A stretch of DNA of 64,000 nucleotides. Origin: Lacunisphaera limnophila. GTDB taxonomy: Bacteria; Verrucomicrobiota; Verrucomicrobiia; Opitutales; Opitutaceae. Positions within the stretch are counted from its first letter, which is position 1, and every line of letters starts with the position of its first letter. The stretch covers positions 1,364,001 to 1,428,000 of the forward strand of contig NZ_CP016094.1 of NCBI RefSeq assembly GCF_001746835.1, written 5' to 3'. Made by a program: the position numbers and the translations under genes. The notes under the pieces are model-generated. The model was given only the letters and a program-made list of their open reading frames with translations. It had not been told where the DNA came from and did no database searches. Positions 1 through 7,807 of the stretch are shown piece after piece.

Positions 1-298
1 ACTGCGCGAGGGCGCGGCCCACAAGGTTGACGTGGCGCAGGACGTCGGGATCGCGGTCGAGGCCGCCGTACTTCGCGATGATCTCGAGCGCCACGGCGTC
101 GCCAATGTTGCGCTCCTCCACGGGGCCGATGCCGGTGACGCCCTTTGCCACCTTCGCGGCGTCCTTGCCGGTGTCGAGGCCCTGCTTGAGTTTGTCGAGT
201 CCCTTGGAAAGTTTGCCGAAATCGAGCTGCGCGGAGGCGGGGACGCCGGCCAGCAGCAGGGTGGCGGCGAGGCCGAGGAGAGATAGGCGGGCGTTCAT
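1..298 (-). CDS. M48-family metalloprotease, N-terminal part (cut by window edge)
   Basis: Only the first 99 residues lie in the window; the gene runs off the left edge. Residues 1-23 are a Sec signal peptide ending ASA. A short charged helical linker follows, then the conserved lead-in of M48 (Ste24/HtpX-like) periplasmic zinc peptidases: EERNIG at 61-66, KYGGL at 76-80 and HVNLVG at 89-94. The HExxH zinc site would come later and is not visible, so activity cannot be judged. Its ATG overlaps the stop of the SH3-domain gene by 4 bases (ATGA), so it is the distal gene of a unit with the SH3 protein and the cyclase. The family is known for envelope protein quality control. Confidence 0.75.
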   Translation of the reverse strand, partial: MNARLSLLGLAATLLLAGVPASAQLDFGKLSKGLDKLKQGLDTGKDAAKVAKGVTGIGPVEERNIGDAVALEIIAKYGGLDRDPDVLRHVNLVGRALAQ

Positions 299-789
299 TG
301 GTAGGCCCCCTTGCGGTTCGCCTGCAGGTAGGTCTCGACCTCGTCCAGCGTCAGTTCGGCGCAGGCGGCGAGGAGCCACTCCAGATCCGCCTGGGCGGAC
401 TCCAGGTTGTTGCCGGTGGCATAGGTGGCGGCGGCGGGCGCCAGCGGGCGGGCGGCGGCGGTGGCCGTCGTCTGGCTGGCGAGCTGCGGCACGCCGTCGA
501 GCAGGCCCTTGACCTCGGCGGGCTTGGTGGCCGTGACGTTGCCCCGGAACACCCAGCCGGCGGCGGCGCCCTCACTGACGCGGAGCCACGCGCCGGAGAC
601 CTCCGCGATGGTGAGCTTGCGGCCGTAGGGCAGGGTGGCGGCGGCCTCGGCCAGCGGCTGCGGTGCGGCGAGCAGCACGGTCTCCTGGCGTTTGGTGTAG
701 ACGAAGCCGCCAGCCTCGAAGGCGGCCACGGCGGAGGTGGTGAGCAGGCCGGCCAGCATCAGGCCGGACCAAGGGGTGGGCGTTTTCAT
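295..789 (-). CDS. Secreted SH3-domain protein
   Basis: 164 residues. I start it at the ATG at 789 because that overlaps the stop of the upstream cyclase gene by 4 bases and gives a clean signal peptide (MKTPTPWSGL... ending about residue 23). Residues about 28-90 resemble a bacterial SH3 (SH3b) fold: an LPYGRKL strand, AWLRVSEG and GWVFRGNV. These domains usually bind peptidoglycan or proteins in the periplasm. The rest is an Ala/Pro/Thr-rich linker and an acidic helical tail. Sandwiched between a cyclase and an M48 protease, it may be an adaptor in an envelope-sensing unit; that role is inference. Confidence 0.75.
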   Translation of the reverse strand: MKTPTPWSGLMLAGLLTTSAVAAFEAGGFVYTKRQETVLLAAPQPLAEAAATLPYGRKLTIAEVSGAWLRVSEGAAAGWVFRGNVTATKPAEVKGLLDGVPQLASQTTATAAARPLAPAAATYATGNNLESAQADLEWLLAACAELTLDEVETYLQANRKGAYQ

Positions 790-2828
790 TTTGAATCCAG
801 GGAAATGACGGGTTCCCAATCGGGTGGGGGCGGGGAAGTGAGGAAGGTCGTCGCGGTGTCGTGCCAGCGGGCGGTGCTCAGGTCGTCCGGCCGCAACGCG
901 AGCGCACGAGCGAGCGCGGCGACGGCGGCGGCGAAGTTCCGGTCGACCAAGGCGGCATAACCCGTGCGGTAGGCAACGACAAATTCCTGTTCGTCGGGCG
1001 GGAGCGTTCCGCGGGCCCCGTGCAGGGTGTGCACCTCGACGGCCTGAAGCTTGCCCTTCACGCGCAGGCGCGCCAGCGGCCGGGTTTCCATGGTCGCCTG
1101 GACGCGCCGGGCGGTTTCCTCGCCGAGGAGGATGCCGGTGCCGAAGGCCTTGTTGGCGCCCTCGAGGCGGGAGGCGAGGTTCACGGTGTCACCCATCACG
1201 GTGTATTGCTTTTTGCGGGAGGAGCCGAGGTTGCCGACGATCATCTCGCCGGTGTTGAGGCCGATGCGGACCTCGAGGTGGACGCCCACCTTGGCCGCGT
1301 AGCGGGCGTTGATGCCGACGAGGGCCTGCCGGGCCTCGAGCGCCGCGCGACAAGCCGCGAGCGGGTGGTCGGGCAGGGTCTGCGGGGCGCCGAGCACGGC
1401 CATCACGGCGTCGCCGATGTATTTGTCCACGTAGGCGCCGTGCCGGTGCAGGCATTCGCTCGTTTCGTCGAGGTAGGCGTTGACCACCGTGACCATCTGC
1501 TCGGGCGGCAGTTTCTCGGAGAGATCGGTGAAGCCGGCGAGGTCGGAGAAGAACACCGTAGCCTCGCGCCGCTCCCCGGCGAGCTGCAGCGACGCGGGGT
1601 TGCGCACGAGTTCGGCCACGACGCCGGGGTCCACGTAGGCGCCGAACATGGCCTGGATGGCGCGCTTGCGGCGCTGCTCGCGCCAGAAATTCTCCGCCAC
1701 GACACCGAGGAGCACCAGCCCGATGGCGGCCAGCGGCGTCGCGGGGGGCAGGAACCAGCCCGCGGCCAACGCCGCGTAGGAGCCGCCGAGCAGCGTGGCG
1801 GCGACCAGGGCGGCTGCGGAGGCCGGGGCCACGAGCGAGTGGAGCTTGCGACCCGCGACCAGCACCACACTGCCGGCCAGCAGTGCGGCGCCCAGGATCG
1901 CCGGCCAGCCCAGGGCGGTGATGAAGCCGCCGGTGGCCAGGTTGGTCCAAGCCGTCCAATGCAGGAGGACGCCCGGCTCCACGCGGCCGATCGGCAGCGG
2001 TTTCACGTCGAAAGTGCCGCTCGCGTTGGCGCCGACAAACACCACCTTGCCCCGCACGGACGCGGCGAGGGCGCCAGTCATGTGCGGCTCCGCGCGCAGG
2101 GCCGCGGCGAGGCCGGTCGCATCCAAATCGGGCGCGGCGGCGAGCAGACGCTCAAGGAGGGGCCGGCCCGCGGCGATGAACGGGGCGGCGGACAACACCC
2201 GCACGCCCCGGGCCGAGATTTCCGCCAGACCCCCGTGCCAGCGCACCAGGCCGCCGGGCGGCAGCGCGGGCCGGTCGAGCGCAGCGGCGGCCAGCGATCC
2301 GGGCGGCAGATAACGCCGGGCCACCCCGTCGGGGTCGGCGGGAAACTCGACCAAGCCCGTGCGCGGGATGCGGAACAGATCCGGTTGGGCGGCCACAAAT
2401 TCCTCCGGCCAGAAGATGGGTGGTCGGTCGGCGGTGCGCGCCAGCACGACCGAGGGGGCGGCGGCGGCCACGCCGGCCAGCACCTGGTCCTGCATGGCGT
2501 CGGACTCCTCAAAGAAGGTGAAGTCGACGACGACCTTCTCCGCGCCGGCGAGTTGCAGGGTTGCGATCAGCTGCGCGAAGATCAGGCGTGGGAACGGCCA
2601 GCGCACGCCGAGGTCGCTCATGGCCGCCATCGTGGCCTCGTCCACCAGCACGAGCGCGGAGTTGTCCGGCAGCGGTGGCGGGCGCAGCGGATGCCGGGCG
2701 GCGCCGTCGAAAAAGGCCCGGTCCAGCGCGGGCCCGAACGGCGAGAGATGAAACGCCGCGACCAGCACGGCGACCGGCAGCAGCCAGCGCCAGCGGAGGG
2801 AAGCGTCAGTGTGTGCGGGGTCGCTCAA
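786..2828 (-). CDS. CHASE2-domain adenylate/guanylate cyclase
   Basis: Predicted class III nucleotide cyclase making cAMP or cGMP, anchored in the inner membrane. An N-terminal membrane segment (about 13-30) is followed by a periplasmic CHASE2 sensor (about 40-290), a bundle of hydrophobic helices (about 300-375) and a cytosolic cyclase domain (about 420-590). Both metal aspartates are present (FFSDLAGF and YIGDAVMA), as is the NLASRLEG transition-state Asn/Arg motif. The signal for CHASE2 is unknown. The best start is a TTG at 2828; no ATG or GTG lies in frame between it and the upstream cupin gene, so the true start is uncertain. First gene of the cyclase-SH3-M48 unit. Confidence 0.9.
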   Translation of the reverse strand: MSDPAHTDASLRWRWLLPVAVLVAAFHLSPFGPALDRAFFDGAARHPLRPPPLPDNSALVLVDEATMAAMSDLGVRWPFPRLIFAQLIATLQLAGAEKVVVDFTFFEESDAMQDQVLAGVAAAAPSVVLARTADRPPIFWPEEFVAAQPDLFRIPRTGLVEFPADPDGVARRYLPPGSLAAAALDRPALPPGGLVRWHGGLAEISARGVRVLSAAPFIAAGRPLLERLLAAAPDLDATGLAAALRAEPHMTGALAASVRGKVVFVGANASGTFDVKPLPIGRVEPGVLLHWTAWTNLATGGFITALGWPAILGAALLAGSVVLVAGRKLHSLVAPASAAALVAATLLGGSYAALAAGWFLPPATPLAAIGLVLLGVVAENFWREQRRKRAIQAMFGAYVDPGVVAELVRNPASLQLAGERREATVFFSDLAGFTDLSEKLPPEQMVTVVNAYLDETSECLHRHGAYVDKYIGDAVMAVLGAPQTLPDHPLAACRAALEARQALVGINARYAAKVGVHLEVRIGLNTGEMIVGNLGSSRKKQYTVMGDTVNLASRLEGANKAFGTGILLGEETARRVQATMETRPLARLRVKGKLQAVEVHTLHGARGTLPPDEQEFVVAYRTGYAALVDRNFAAAVAALARALALRPDDLSTARWHDTATTFLTSPPPPDWEPVISLDSK

Positions 2829-2880
2829 CCGCCCGCATACGACCCGGTCGGCGCGGGCGAGGCAAGCCTCGGGCCTGAAA

Positions 2881-3240
2881 TCAGATCCAGTCCGGGCGGG
2901 CGATGGTCTTGTCGCCCCCGGCGCTGCCGGTGTTCAGGGTCGCGGCTGGCTCGAACAGCAGCACGCTTACCTCCGCGTCGGCCACGGGCCGGTGCTCGAC
3001 CCCGCGCGGCACCACGAGCATCTCTCCCTCGCGCAACGGCACGACCCGGTCGCGAAAATGCATGTCGAAGCTCCCGTGCACGACGAGGAACAGCTCGTCC
3101 TCGTGCTCATGGTGGTGCCAGACGAACTCGCCGCGGAACTTCACCAGCTTGACGTGCTGGCCGTTCAGTTCCGCGACGATCTTGGGGTCCCAGTGGGTCG
3201 AGAACAGGGCGAGTTTTTCGGCGAGGTTGATCTTGTGCAT
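2881..3240 (-). CDS. Small cupin-domain protein
   Basis: 119 residues forming one cupin beta-barrel. Metal-binding motif 1 appears as HHHEHEDE at about residues 42-49 and motif 2 as VPRGVEHRP near 80-88. Such stand-alone cupins bind a divalent metal and may act as dioxygenases, isomerases or sensors; nothing here fixes the substrate. It lies 52 bp upstream of the cyclase gene on the same strand. A repeat pair separates it from the DUF4202 gene. Confidence 0.85.
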   Translation of the reverse strand: MHKINLAEKLALFSTHWDPKIVAELNGQHVKLVKFRGEFVWHHHEHEDELFLVVHGSFDMHFRDRVVPLREGEMLVVPRGVEHRPVADAEVSVLLFEPAATLNTGSAGGDKTIARPDWI

Positions 3241-3252
3241 GGGGATTCGGTT

Positions 3253-3331
3253 GTAGGGCGGGGTCTCCGAACCCCGCCGCGAACGTGATGGTGCGATCGA
3301 ACGAAGGAGGGGTTCGGAGACCCCGCCCTAC
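3253..3331. repeat. REPIN-like pair, GTAG family
   Basis: Two facing copies of a GTAG-headed palindrome. The first (3253-3278) reads GTAG then GGCGGGGT-loop-ACCCCGCC. The second (3307-3331) is the reverse complement, ending CCCGCCCTAC. The layout matches REP doublets mobilised by RAYT (TnpA-REP) transposases, which recognise a 5' GTRG tetranucleotide next to a hairpin. Confidence 0.85.
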
Positions 3332-3344
3332 ATCCAGTCAAGCG

Positions 3345-3941
3345 TCAGCCGGCCGTCACCGCCTCGGTGACCAGGGCGCCGATCTCCGGGGACAGCGTGA
3401 TCGTGCCGGCGAGCGCCTGGGCGCGCGGGCTCATTTTTTTCCAAGTCTTGCGGATGATCTCCACGAATTTCTCGCGCGGGTAGTCGCCGTGCTGCGCGGC
3501 GAAGGCCTCGATCTCGTTTTCCAGGAACACGAGACAGGCGGCGTCCTCGAGGGCCTGGGTGCCGGGATTGGTTTTCAGGCCGGTTTTGGAAACCCAGGTG
3601 GCCACCTCATCGGCCTCGGGTGCGGGCACGCCCGCCTGCAGGAGGAGGGTGCGGGCCCGGTCGGCCTGTTTGGTGTAGAGGGATCTCCGCCAGGTCAGGT
3701 AGCCGGCCTTGCCCTCGGGAAACGTGGTGCGCGGCACGGTCCAGCGCTCGAGGTGCTGGCAGCGCGCGGCGAGCAACAGCAGCGGTGTGGGCTCCGCGGC
3801 GGCGCGCGCGGCCCAGGCTTCCACCCGGTCGGCGTAGACGAGTTCGGCGGGACGGCCGTCGGCGGTGCGTTTCGGATCACCGGCGTGGGCGGTGTCGATC
3901 AGCTCACGGGCGCGGGCCAGGCTCTGGGAAGGAGAGGTCAC
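3345..3941 (-). CDS. DUF4202 family protein
   Basis: 198 residues, soluble, starting at a GTG. It opens with the family-typical LARARELIDTAHAGDP and keeps the polar conserved patches LLAARCQHLERW, LTWRR and EDAACLVFLE. The many buried His/Asp/Glu residues suggest an HD-like all-helical fold, but no function is established for DUF4202. It is flanked by repeats on both sides and looks like a single-gene unit. Confidence 0.85.
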   Translation of the reverse strand: MTSPSQSLARARELIDTAHAGDPKRTADGRPAELVYADRVEAWAARAAAEPTPLLLLAARCQHLERWTVPRTTFPEGKAGYLTWRRSLYTKQADRARTLLLQAGVPAPEADEVATWVSKTGLKTNPGTQALEDAACLVFLENEIEAFAAQHGDYPREKFVEIIRKTWKKMSPRAQALAGTITLSPEIGALVTEAVTAG

Positions 3942-4002
3942 GGGCCCAGAGTCTCAGAAGGATGGGCCACAAAAAGCACAAAACACACAAAAAGGCGGGG
4001 AG

Positions 4003-4058
4003 AAGGGAGCGCGGTCAGCGACCGCGCCCGAGCCTGGCGCGACCAAGGTCGCTCCCAC
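4003..4058. repeat. Two palindromes, GTGG family
   Basis: GCGCGGTC-AG-CGACCGCGC (about 4008-4026) is followed by GCGACC-AA-GGTCGC (4038-4052), closed by CCCAC, i.e. GTGGG on the minus strand. It resembles the GTGGGAGCGACC-type REP seen in many bacteria. It lies between the DUF4202 and lipoprotein genes. Confidence 0.65.
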
Positions 4059-4071
4059 TAGGGAGCCGGGC

Positions 4072-4611
4072 TTACTTGACGCCGTCGCCGTGGGTTACGC
4101 GGCCGTTGCGGAAGATGATCTGGTCCTCGAGGACGGGTTCTTCGTAGCCGCCGCTGCTGCCGCCGCCGAGGACGATGGGCGGAATATAAACCCCGCTGCC
4201 GCCCGTGGGGTAGGTGCCCGGGTAGCCGCTCCCGGGATAACCCCCGCCGGGATAAATACCGCCGGGGTAACCCGAGCCGCCGGTGCCGACGCTCACGGTG
4301 CTGCCGCGCGGCAGGATGCTGCCGCCCGAACTGCCGCCGCTGATGCGGTAAACCCAGACCTCGTCGCCGTTGCCGCGGTCCACCTTCTCGGTGGGTTTGC
4401 CCCGGGCCACGTAGACCATGTCGGGGGTCATGCCCTTTTGCACGATACCCGAGAGGACGGCGTCCTTGGTCTCGATTGACCAGGATTCATATACGTCACG
4501 GTTGGCGTCCACGCGATCCATGATGGCGTTGGGCGAGGTGGGCGAGGAGCAGGCGGCCAGCAGAAATAGCCACCCGGCGAGCAGCACGATGGGGGAGCGT
4601 GGGGGGTGCAT
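4072..4611 (-). CDS. Glycine/tyrosine/proline-rich lipoprotein
   Basis: 179 residues from the ATG at 4611, chosen because it gives a lipoprotein signal with lipobox LLAAC (Cys about 20). The mature N-terminal half (about 35-90) contains ETKDAVLSG, KGMTPDMVYVARGKP and DEVWVYR, the layout of small SmpA/BamE-like outer-membrane lipoproteins in which a stretch of DNA-level 'KGMT..MV....GKP' recurs. The second half is a low-complexity run of GYPG/YPGG repeats (about 105-150), then a short polar tail. The function is unknown; a surface or assembly role is possible. Confidence 0.75.
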   Translation of the reverse strand: MHPPRSPIVLLAGWLFLLAACSSPTSPNAIMDRVDANRDVYESWSIETKDAVLSGIVQKGMTPDMVYVARGKPTEKVDRGNGDEVWVYRISGGSSGGSILPRGSTVSVGTGGSGYPGGIYPGGGYPGSGYPGTYPTGGSGVYIPPIVLGGGSSGGYEEPVLEDQIIFRNGRVTHGDGVK

Positions 4612-4754
4612 GGGGGAAAAGATGACACAAAATCGGCCGGATGCCAGCCGAGGATGAACCCGTGACATAAGATCGGTCGATGGATTGCGCAGGAATGCAC
4701 AAAAATTGAGCTGCCCAACCTGGGGGCGGCTGGTAGGCTCGGCCCCTGTTGACC

Positions 4755-6434
4755 ATGAACTGGCTGTCCCATCTCCTCACTGAAGAATCCGTGGCGCGCA
4801 CCGTCATCCTGCTGGGCGTGGCCGGGGCCGCCGGGTCGGCCCTGGGTAAAATCCGCGTGGGCGGCGTGGGCCTTGGGGTGGCCGGGGTGCTCTTTGCCGG
4901 CCTCTTCCTCGGTTACCTGAAGCTGTCAGTGGACGCCCATGTGCTGGAATTCGTGCGCGAATTCGGCCTCATCATCTTTGTGTACACGCTCGGTCTGCAG
5001 ATCGGGCCCGGGTTCTTCGGCTCGTTGCGCTCCCGCGGCCTGATGCTCAACGGTTTTGCCACCGCCATCGTGCTGCTGGGAGCCGCGATCGCGACCGCGA
5101 TCATCCTCGGGGGCTGGGTCGGGTTGCCGGCCGGCGTCGGCCTGCTCTCCGGCGCGACCACCAACACCCCGAGCCTGGCGGCCGCGCAGCAGGCGCTCAA
5201 GCAGATCGGCACGGCCGACAATGTCGCCGTGGTACAGGGGCTGGCCTACGCCGTGGCCTATCCCTTCGGCATCATCGGCATCATCCTGACCATGGTGATC
5301 GTGCGCCGGGTCTTCCGGGTGGACGTGAAGGCTGAGGTCGCCGCCGCCGAGGCGGCGCACGCGCCGAGCCGGCCGAAGCCGGCCACGCGCAATTTCGAGG
5401 TGCGCAACCCCAACCTGGTTGGCCGCGCGCTCGGCAAGGTGCCGGGCCTCGCCGGCTCGGGGGTGATCGTCTCGCGCTTTTCCCGCGGCGGCCTCGTCGA
5501 GGTGGCGCGGCCCGACACCCTGCTGCGGCTGGGTGACATCCTGCATGCGGTCGGCCCCGAGGAAGGGCTCGATGAATTGCGCGTGGTCGTTGGTGCGGAC
5601 GCCGGGGTGGACCTGAAGGCGGTGCCCGGCTCAATCACCAACCGCCGGCTGATCGTGACGCGCAGCGATGTGTTCGGTCGCGAATTGGGCGAGGTCGAGG
5701 CCTTCACCGAGCACGGGGTCGTCGTCACGCGGGTGACGCGCGGCGGCATCGAGTTCACCGCCACGCCGGGTTTCCGGCTGCAGTTCGGCGACGTGCTGAT
5801 GGCCGTCGGCGAGGAGCCGCACATCGACGCGGTGGCCGCGGTGGTGGGCAACTCCAACCACGCACTCAATTCGCCGCAGCCGATTCCCTTTTTCCTCGGC
5901 ATCGCGCTGGGCGTCATCGTGGGCTCGATCCCCTTCGCCGTGCCCGGCCTGCCGGCGGCGGTGAAGCTCGGGCTCGCGGGCGGCCCGCTGGTCGTGGCGA
6001 TTCTGCTGTCGCGCGTGGCGAACACCGGACCGCTCGTCTGGTACCTGCCGACGAACGCCAACCACATGCTGCGCGAGGTCGGCATCACGTTGTTTCTGGC
6101 GGCGGTCGGGTTGAAGTCCGGCGAGAAATTCATGGAGGTGCTCATGGGCGGCGACGGCGTGCGCTGGCTGCTCTTTGGCGCGCTCATCACGGCGGCGCCG
6201 CTGCTCCTCGTGGGCCTGGTGGCGCGCGCCTGGAAGAAACTCAACTACGCCGAACTCTGCGGCCTGCTGGCCGGCAGCATGACCGACCCGCCGGCGCTGG
6301 CCTTCGCGCAACAGACCACGGCGAGCGACGCCCCGGCGGTCGCCTACGCCACGGTCTACCCGCTCGTCATGCTGCTCCGCGTCTTCACCGCGCAGCTGAT
6401 CGTGTTTCTGCTCTATCAGGTGGCGGGCGGGTGA
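4755..6434 (+). CDS. AspT/YidE/YbjL-type transporter
   Basis: 559 residues from the ATG at 4755; an in-frame TTG six bases upstream is the alternative. Two AspT-YidE-YbjL membrane duplication domains (about 15-180 and 380-555) flank two cytosolic RCK-C/TrkA-C regulatory domains (about 215-365). GATTNTPSLAAAQ in the first half and GSMTDPPALAFAQ in the second are the paired re-entrant motifs of this antiporter family. AspT exchanges aspartate for alanine; the substrate of YidE-like members is unknown. It stands alone on the plus strand, divergent from the lipoprotein gene. Confidence 0.9.
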   Translation: MNWLSHLLTEESVARTVILLGVAGAAGSALGKIRVGGVGLGVAGVLFAGLFLGYLKLSVDAHVLEFVREFGLIIFVYTLGLQIGPGFFGSLRSRGLMLNGFATAIVLLGAAIATAIILGGWVGLPAGVGLLSGATTNTPSLAAAQQALKQIGTADNVAVVQGLAYAVAYPFGIIGIILTMVIVRRVFRVDVKAEVAAAEAAHAPSRPKPATRNFEVRNPNLVGRALGKVPGLAGSGVIVSRFSRGGLVEVARPDTLLRLGDILHAVGPEEGLDELRVVVGADAGVDLKAVPGSITNRRLIVTRSDVFGRELGEVEAFTEHGVVVTRVTRGGIEFTATPGFRLQFGDVLMAVGEEPHIDAVAAVVGNSNHALNSPQPIPFFLGIALGVIVGSIPFAVPGLPAAVKLGLAGGPLVVAILLSRVANTGPLVWYLPTNANHMLREVGITLFLAAVGLKSGEKFMEVLMGGDGVRWLLFGALITAAPLLLVGLVARAWKKLNYAELCGLLAGSMTDPPALAFAQQTTASDAPAVAYATVYPLVMLLRVFTAQLIVFLLYQVAGG

Positions 6435-6458
6435 GGCGGCGGTTGGCTTAAGCCGCAG

Positions 6459-6485
6459 CGCGCGGTCTCCTGAACCCCGCCCCAC
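6459..6485 (-). repeat. Single REP-like palindrome, GTGG head
   Basis: Read on the minus strand: GTGG, then GGCGGGGTTC-AGGAGACCGCGC. It is an imperfect relative of the GTAG family and sits just after the transporter stop codon. Confidence 0.55.
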
Positions 6486-6502
6486 AATACCCTCGTCGCA
6501 AC

Positions 6503-6865
6503 TCAGAACGGATAGCCGATGGAGAACAGCAGCGTGCCGGAGGGATCGAGCGGGCGCGGGTTGAGGTTGCGGCCATATTCGAGGCGCACGGGGCCGATGA
6601 TGGTCTGGTAACGCAGGCCCAGGCCCGCGGCGTAGAGCGTGTCCGTCGACGGATAGTCGCGCAGACTGGCCGCGGTGCCCAGGGCGTCACCGAACAACAC
6701 GACCGACCATTTTCCACTCAGGGCCTGCTCGAGCTCGAGGTTGAACTGCAGGTAGGATTTGGCCCCGACGAACAGGCCGGCGGCGTCGCGCGGTGCCGCC
6801 TCGCCCTTGCGGTAGCCACGGATCGAGCCGTCGCCGCCCGGGTAAACCCAGATTTGGGGTGCAGG
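6503..6865 (-). pseudogene. BamA/TamA (Omp85) C-terminal remnant
   Basis: An open frame with no start codon; a TAA at 6866-6868 blocks it upstream. It encodes about 120 residues that match the end of an Omp85 barrel: GGDGSIRGYRKGE is the (V/I)RGY loop-6 signature, followed by QFNLELEQ, VVLFGDALG, GLGLRYQT and a terminal SIGYPF ending in Phe, as needed for Bam recognition. The POTRA repeats and most of the barrel are absent and only 57 bp separate it from the next gene, so it cannot make a functional barrel. An internal ATG at 6700 gives only 65 residues. Confidence 0.7.
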
Positions 6866-6925
6866 TTACAGTCAAATCGGCGGGCCCGGGCCAAGGGCGT
6901 GGGCCGGGGCAGGCTGGTAGCGGCG

Positions 6926-7807
6926 TCAGAGCCGTGCGCCCGACAGCACCAGCTCGAAGCGAGCGGGACTCCCCGGGGCGAACAGGGGCGACAGCTCCTC
7001 GAGCTCCACGAAGGCTTCATGTTCCTCGCTGAGGTAAACCTGGGTGTGAAAACCTTCGTCGGGCTCGCCGACCACGGCACCCGTCTGGGTGCCGCGGGCC
7101 ACGCGCAGACTGAAGCCACCGAGGGTACCGATCAGGGGCTGCGGACGAAAACCGAATTTTCCGACCGCGCCCGTGTGGCGCAGGGTCAGCGTGGAGCCGG
7201 CCAGCGTGGCGTGGGGCGGGGGAGCAAAGCGGGTGGCAAAGGGTCCCGCGGTGGAGGTCAGGCGCACATAACCGGCGGGAAAATCGGATTCCGGGTGCAC
7301 CTCAGTCTTCACCTCCATGGATGCGGGCACCTGCAGGATGTGGATGAACTGAGCCGGCCGCGTGCCGCCGGAGGCTTCCGCGCCGCAGATGAGTTCGGCG
7401 CCCGCCCAATGGTAGGTCCGGGTCAGACGCGGCCAGCCGTCGGGGCTCTCCGGCATCACGAAGCGGAGCAGGCCGCCCTCGCTCGTGACCTTGGCGGGCT
7501 CCTCGTATTCCCAGGCCGAGGCCGGCGGCCAGAAGCCTTTCCAGGAAGTCTGCGGTCCGAGCCAGAGGCGGTGGCCGCCGAGGCGGTTGCGGTTCGCGCG
7601 TGTGGCCGGGGCAAGCAACAGGTTGGTGTCCTGGCCGTCGGGTCCGAAGTGCATGAGCCGGCCGCGGGTGACCGAGACGACGGCGCGCCAACCCGCCGAG
7701 GCCGACGCAAACGCCGGTTCACCGTGCCAGGTGACCGGCTGCCACTCCGTCGCGCCGGCGGAGACCCAGCCGGCGCACATCACGGCAAGCGGGGCCAGGA
7801 ATTTCAT
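6926..7807 (-). CDS. Secreted DUF4380 protein
   Basis: 293 residues from the ATG at 7807, which overlaps the stop of the GH9 gene by 4 bases and gives the signal peptide MKFLAPLAVMCAGWVSAGA. The family hallmark is NRLGGHRLWLGPQ followed by a W/P-rich GFWPPASAWEY, then beta-strand-rich sequence to the end, consistent with a mutarotase-like or carbohydrate-associated beta-sandwich. No catalytic function is established. Its tight coupling to a GH9 enzyme supports a role in oligosaccharide recognition or processing in the periplasm. Confidence 0.8.
   Translation of the reverse strand: MKFLAPLAVMCAGWVSAGATEWQPVTWHGEPAFASASAGWRAVVSVTRGRLMHFGPDGQDTNLLLAPATRANRNRLGGHRLWLGPQTSWKGFWPPASAWEYEEPAKVTSEGGLLRFVMPESPDGWPRLTRTYHWAGAELICGAEASGGTRPAQFIHILQVPASMEVKTEVHPESDFPAGYVRLTSTAGPFATRFAPPPHATLAGSTLTLRHTGAVGKFGFRPQPLIGTLGGFSLRVARGTQTGAVVGEPDEGFHTQVYLSEEHEAFVELEELSPLFAPGSPARFELVLSGARL

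Noticed and set aside
861-3152. 763-residue plus-strand open frame opposite the cyclase
   Set aside because: It mirrors a well-supported cyclase on the other strand, is Arg/Gly/Ala-rich and has no domain; high-GC antisense artefact.
4098-4330. CRISPR or satellite array in the lipoprotein gene
   Set aside because: The repeats are short, in frame and encode GYPG units; they are coding low-complexity sequence.
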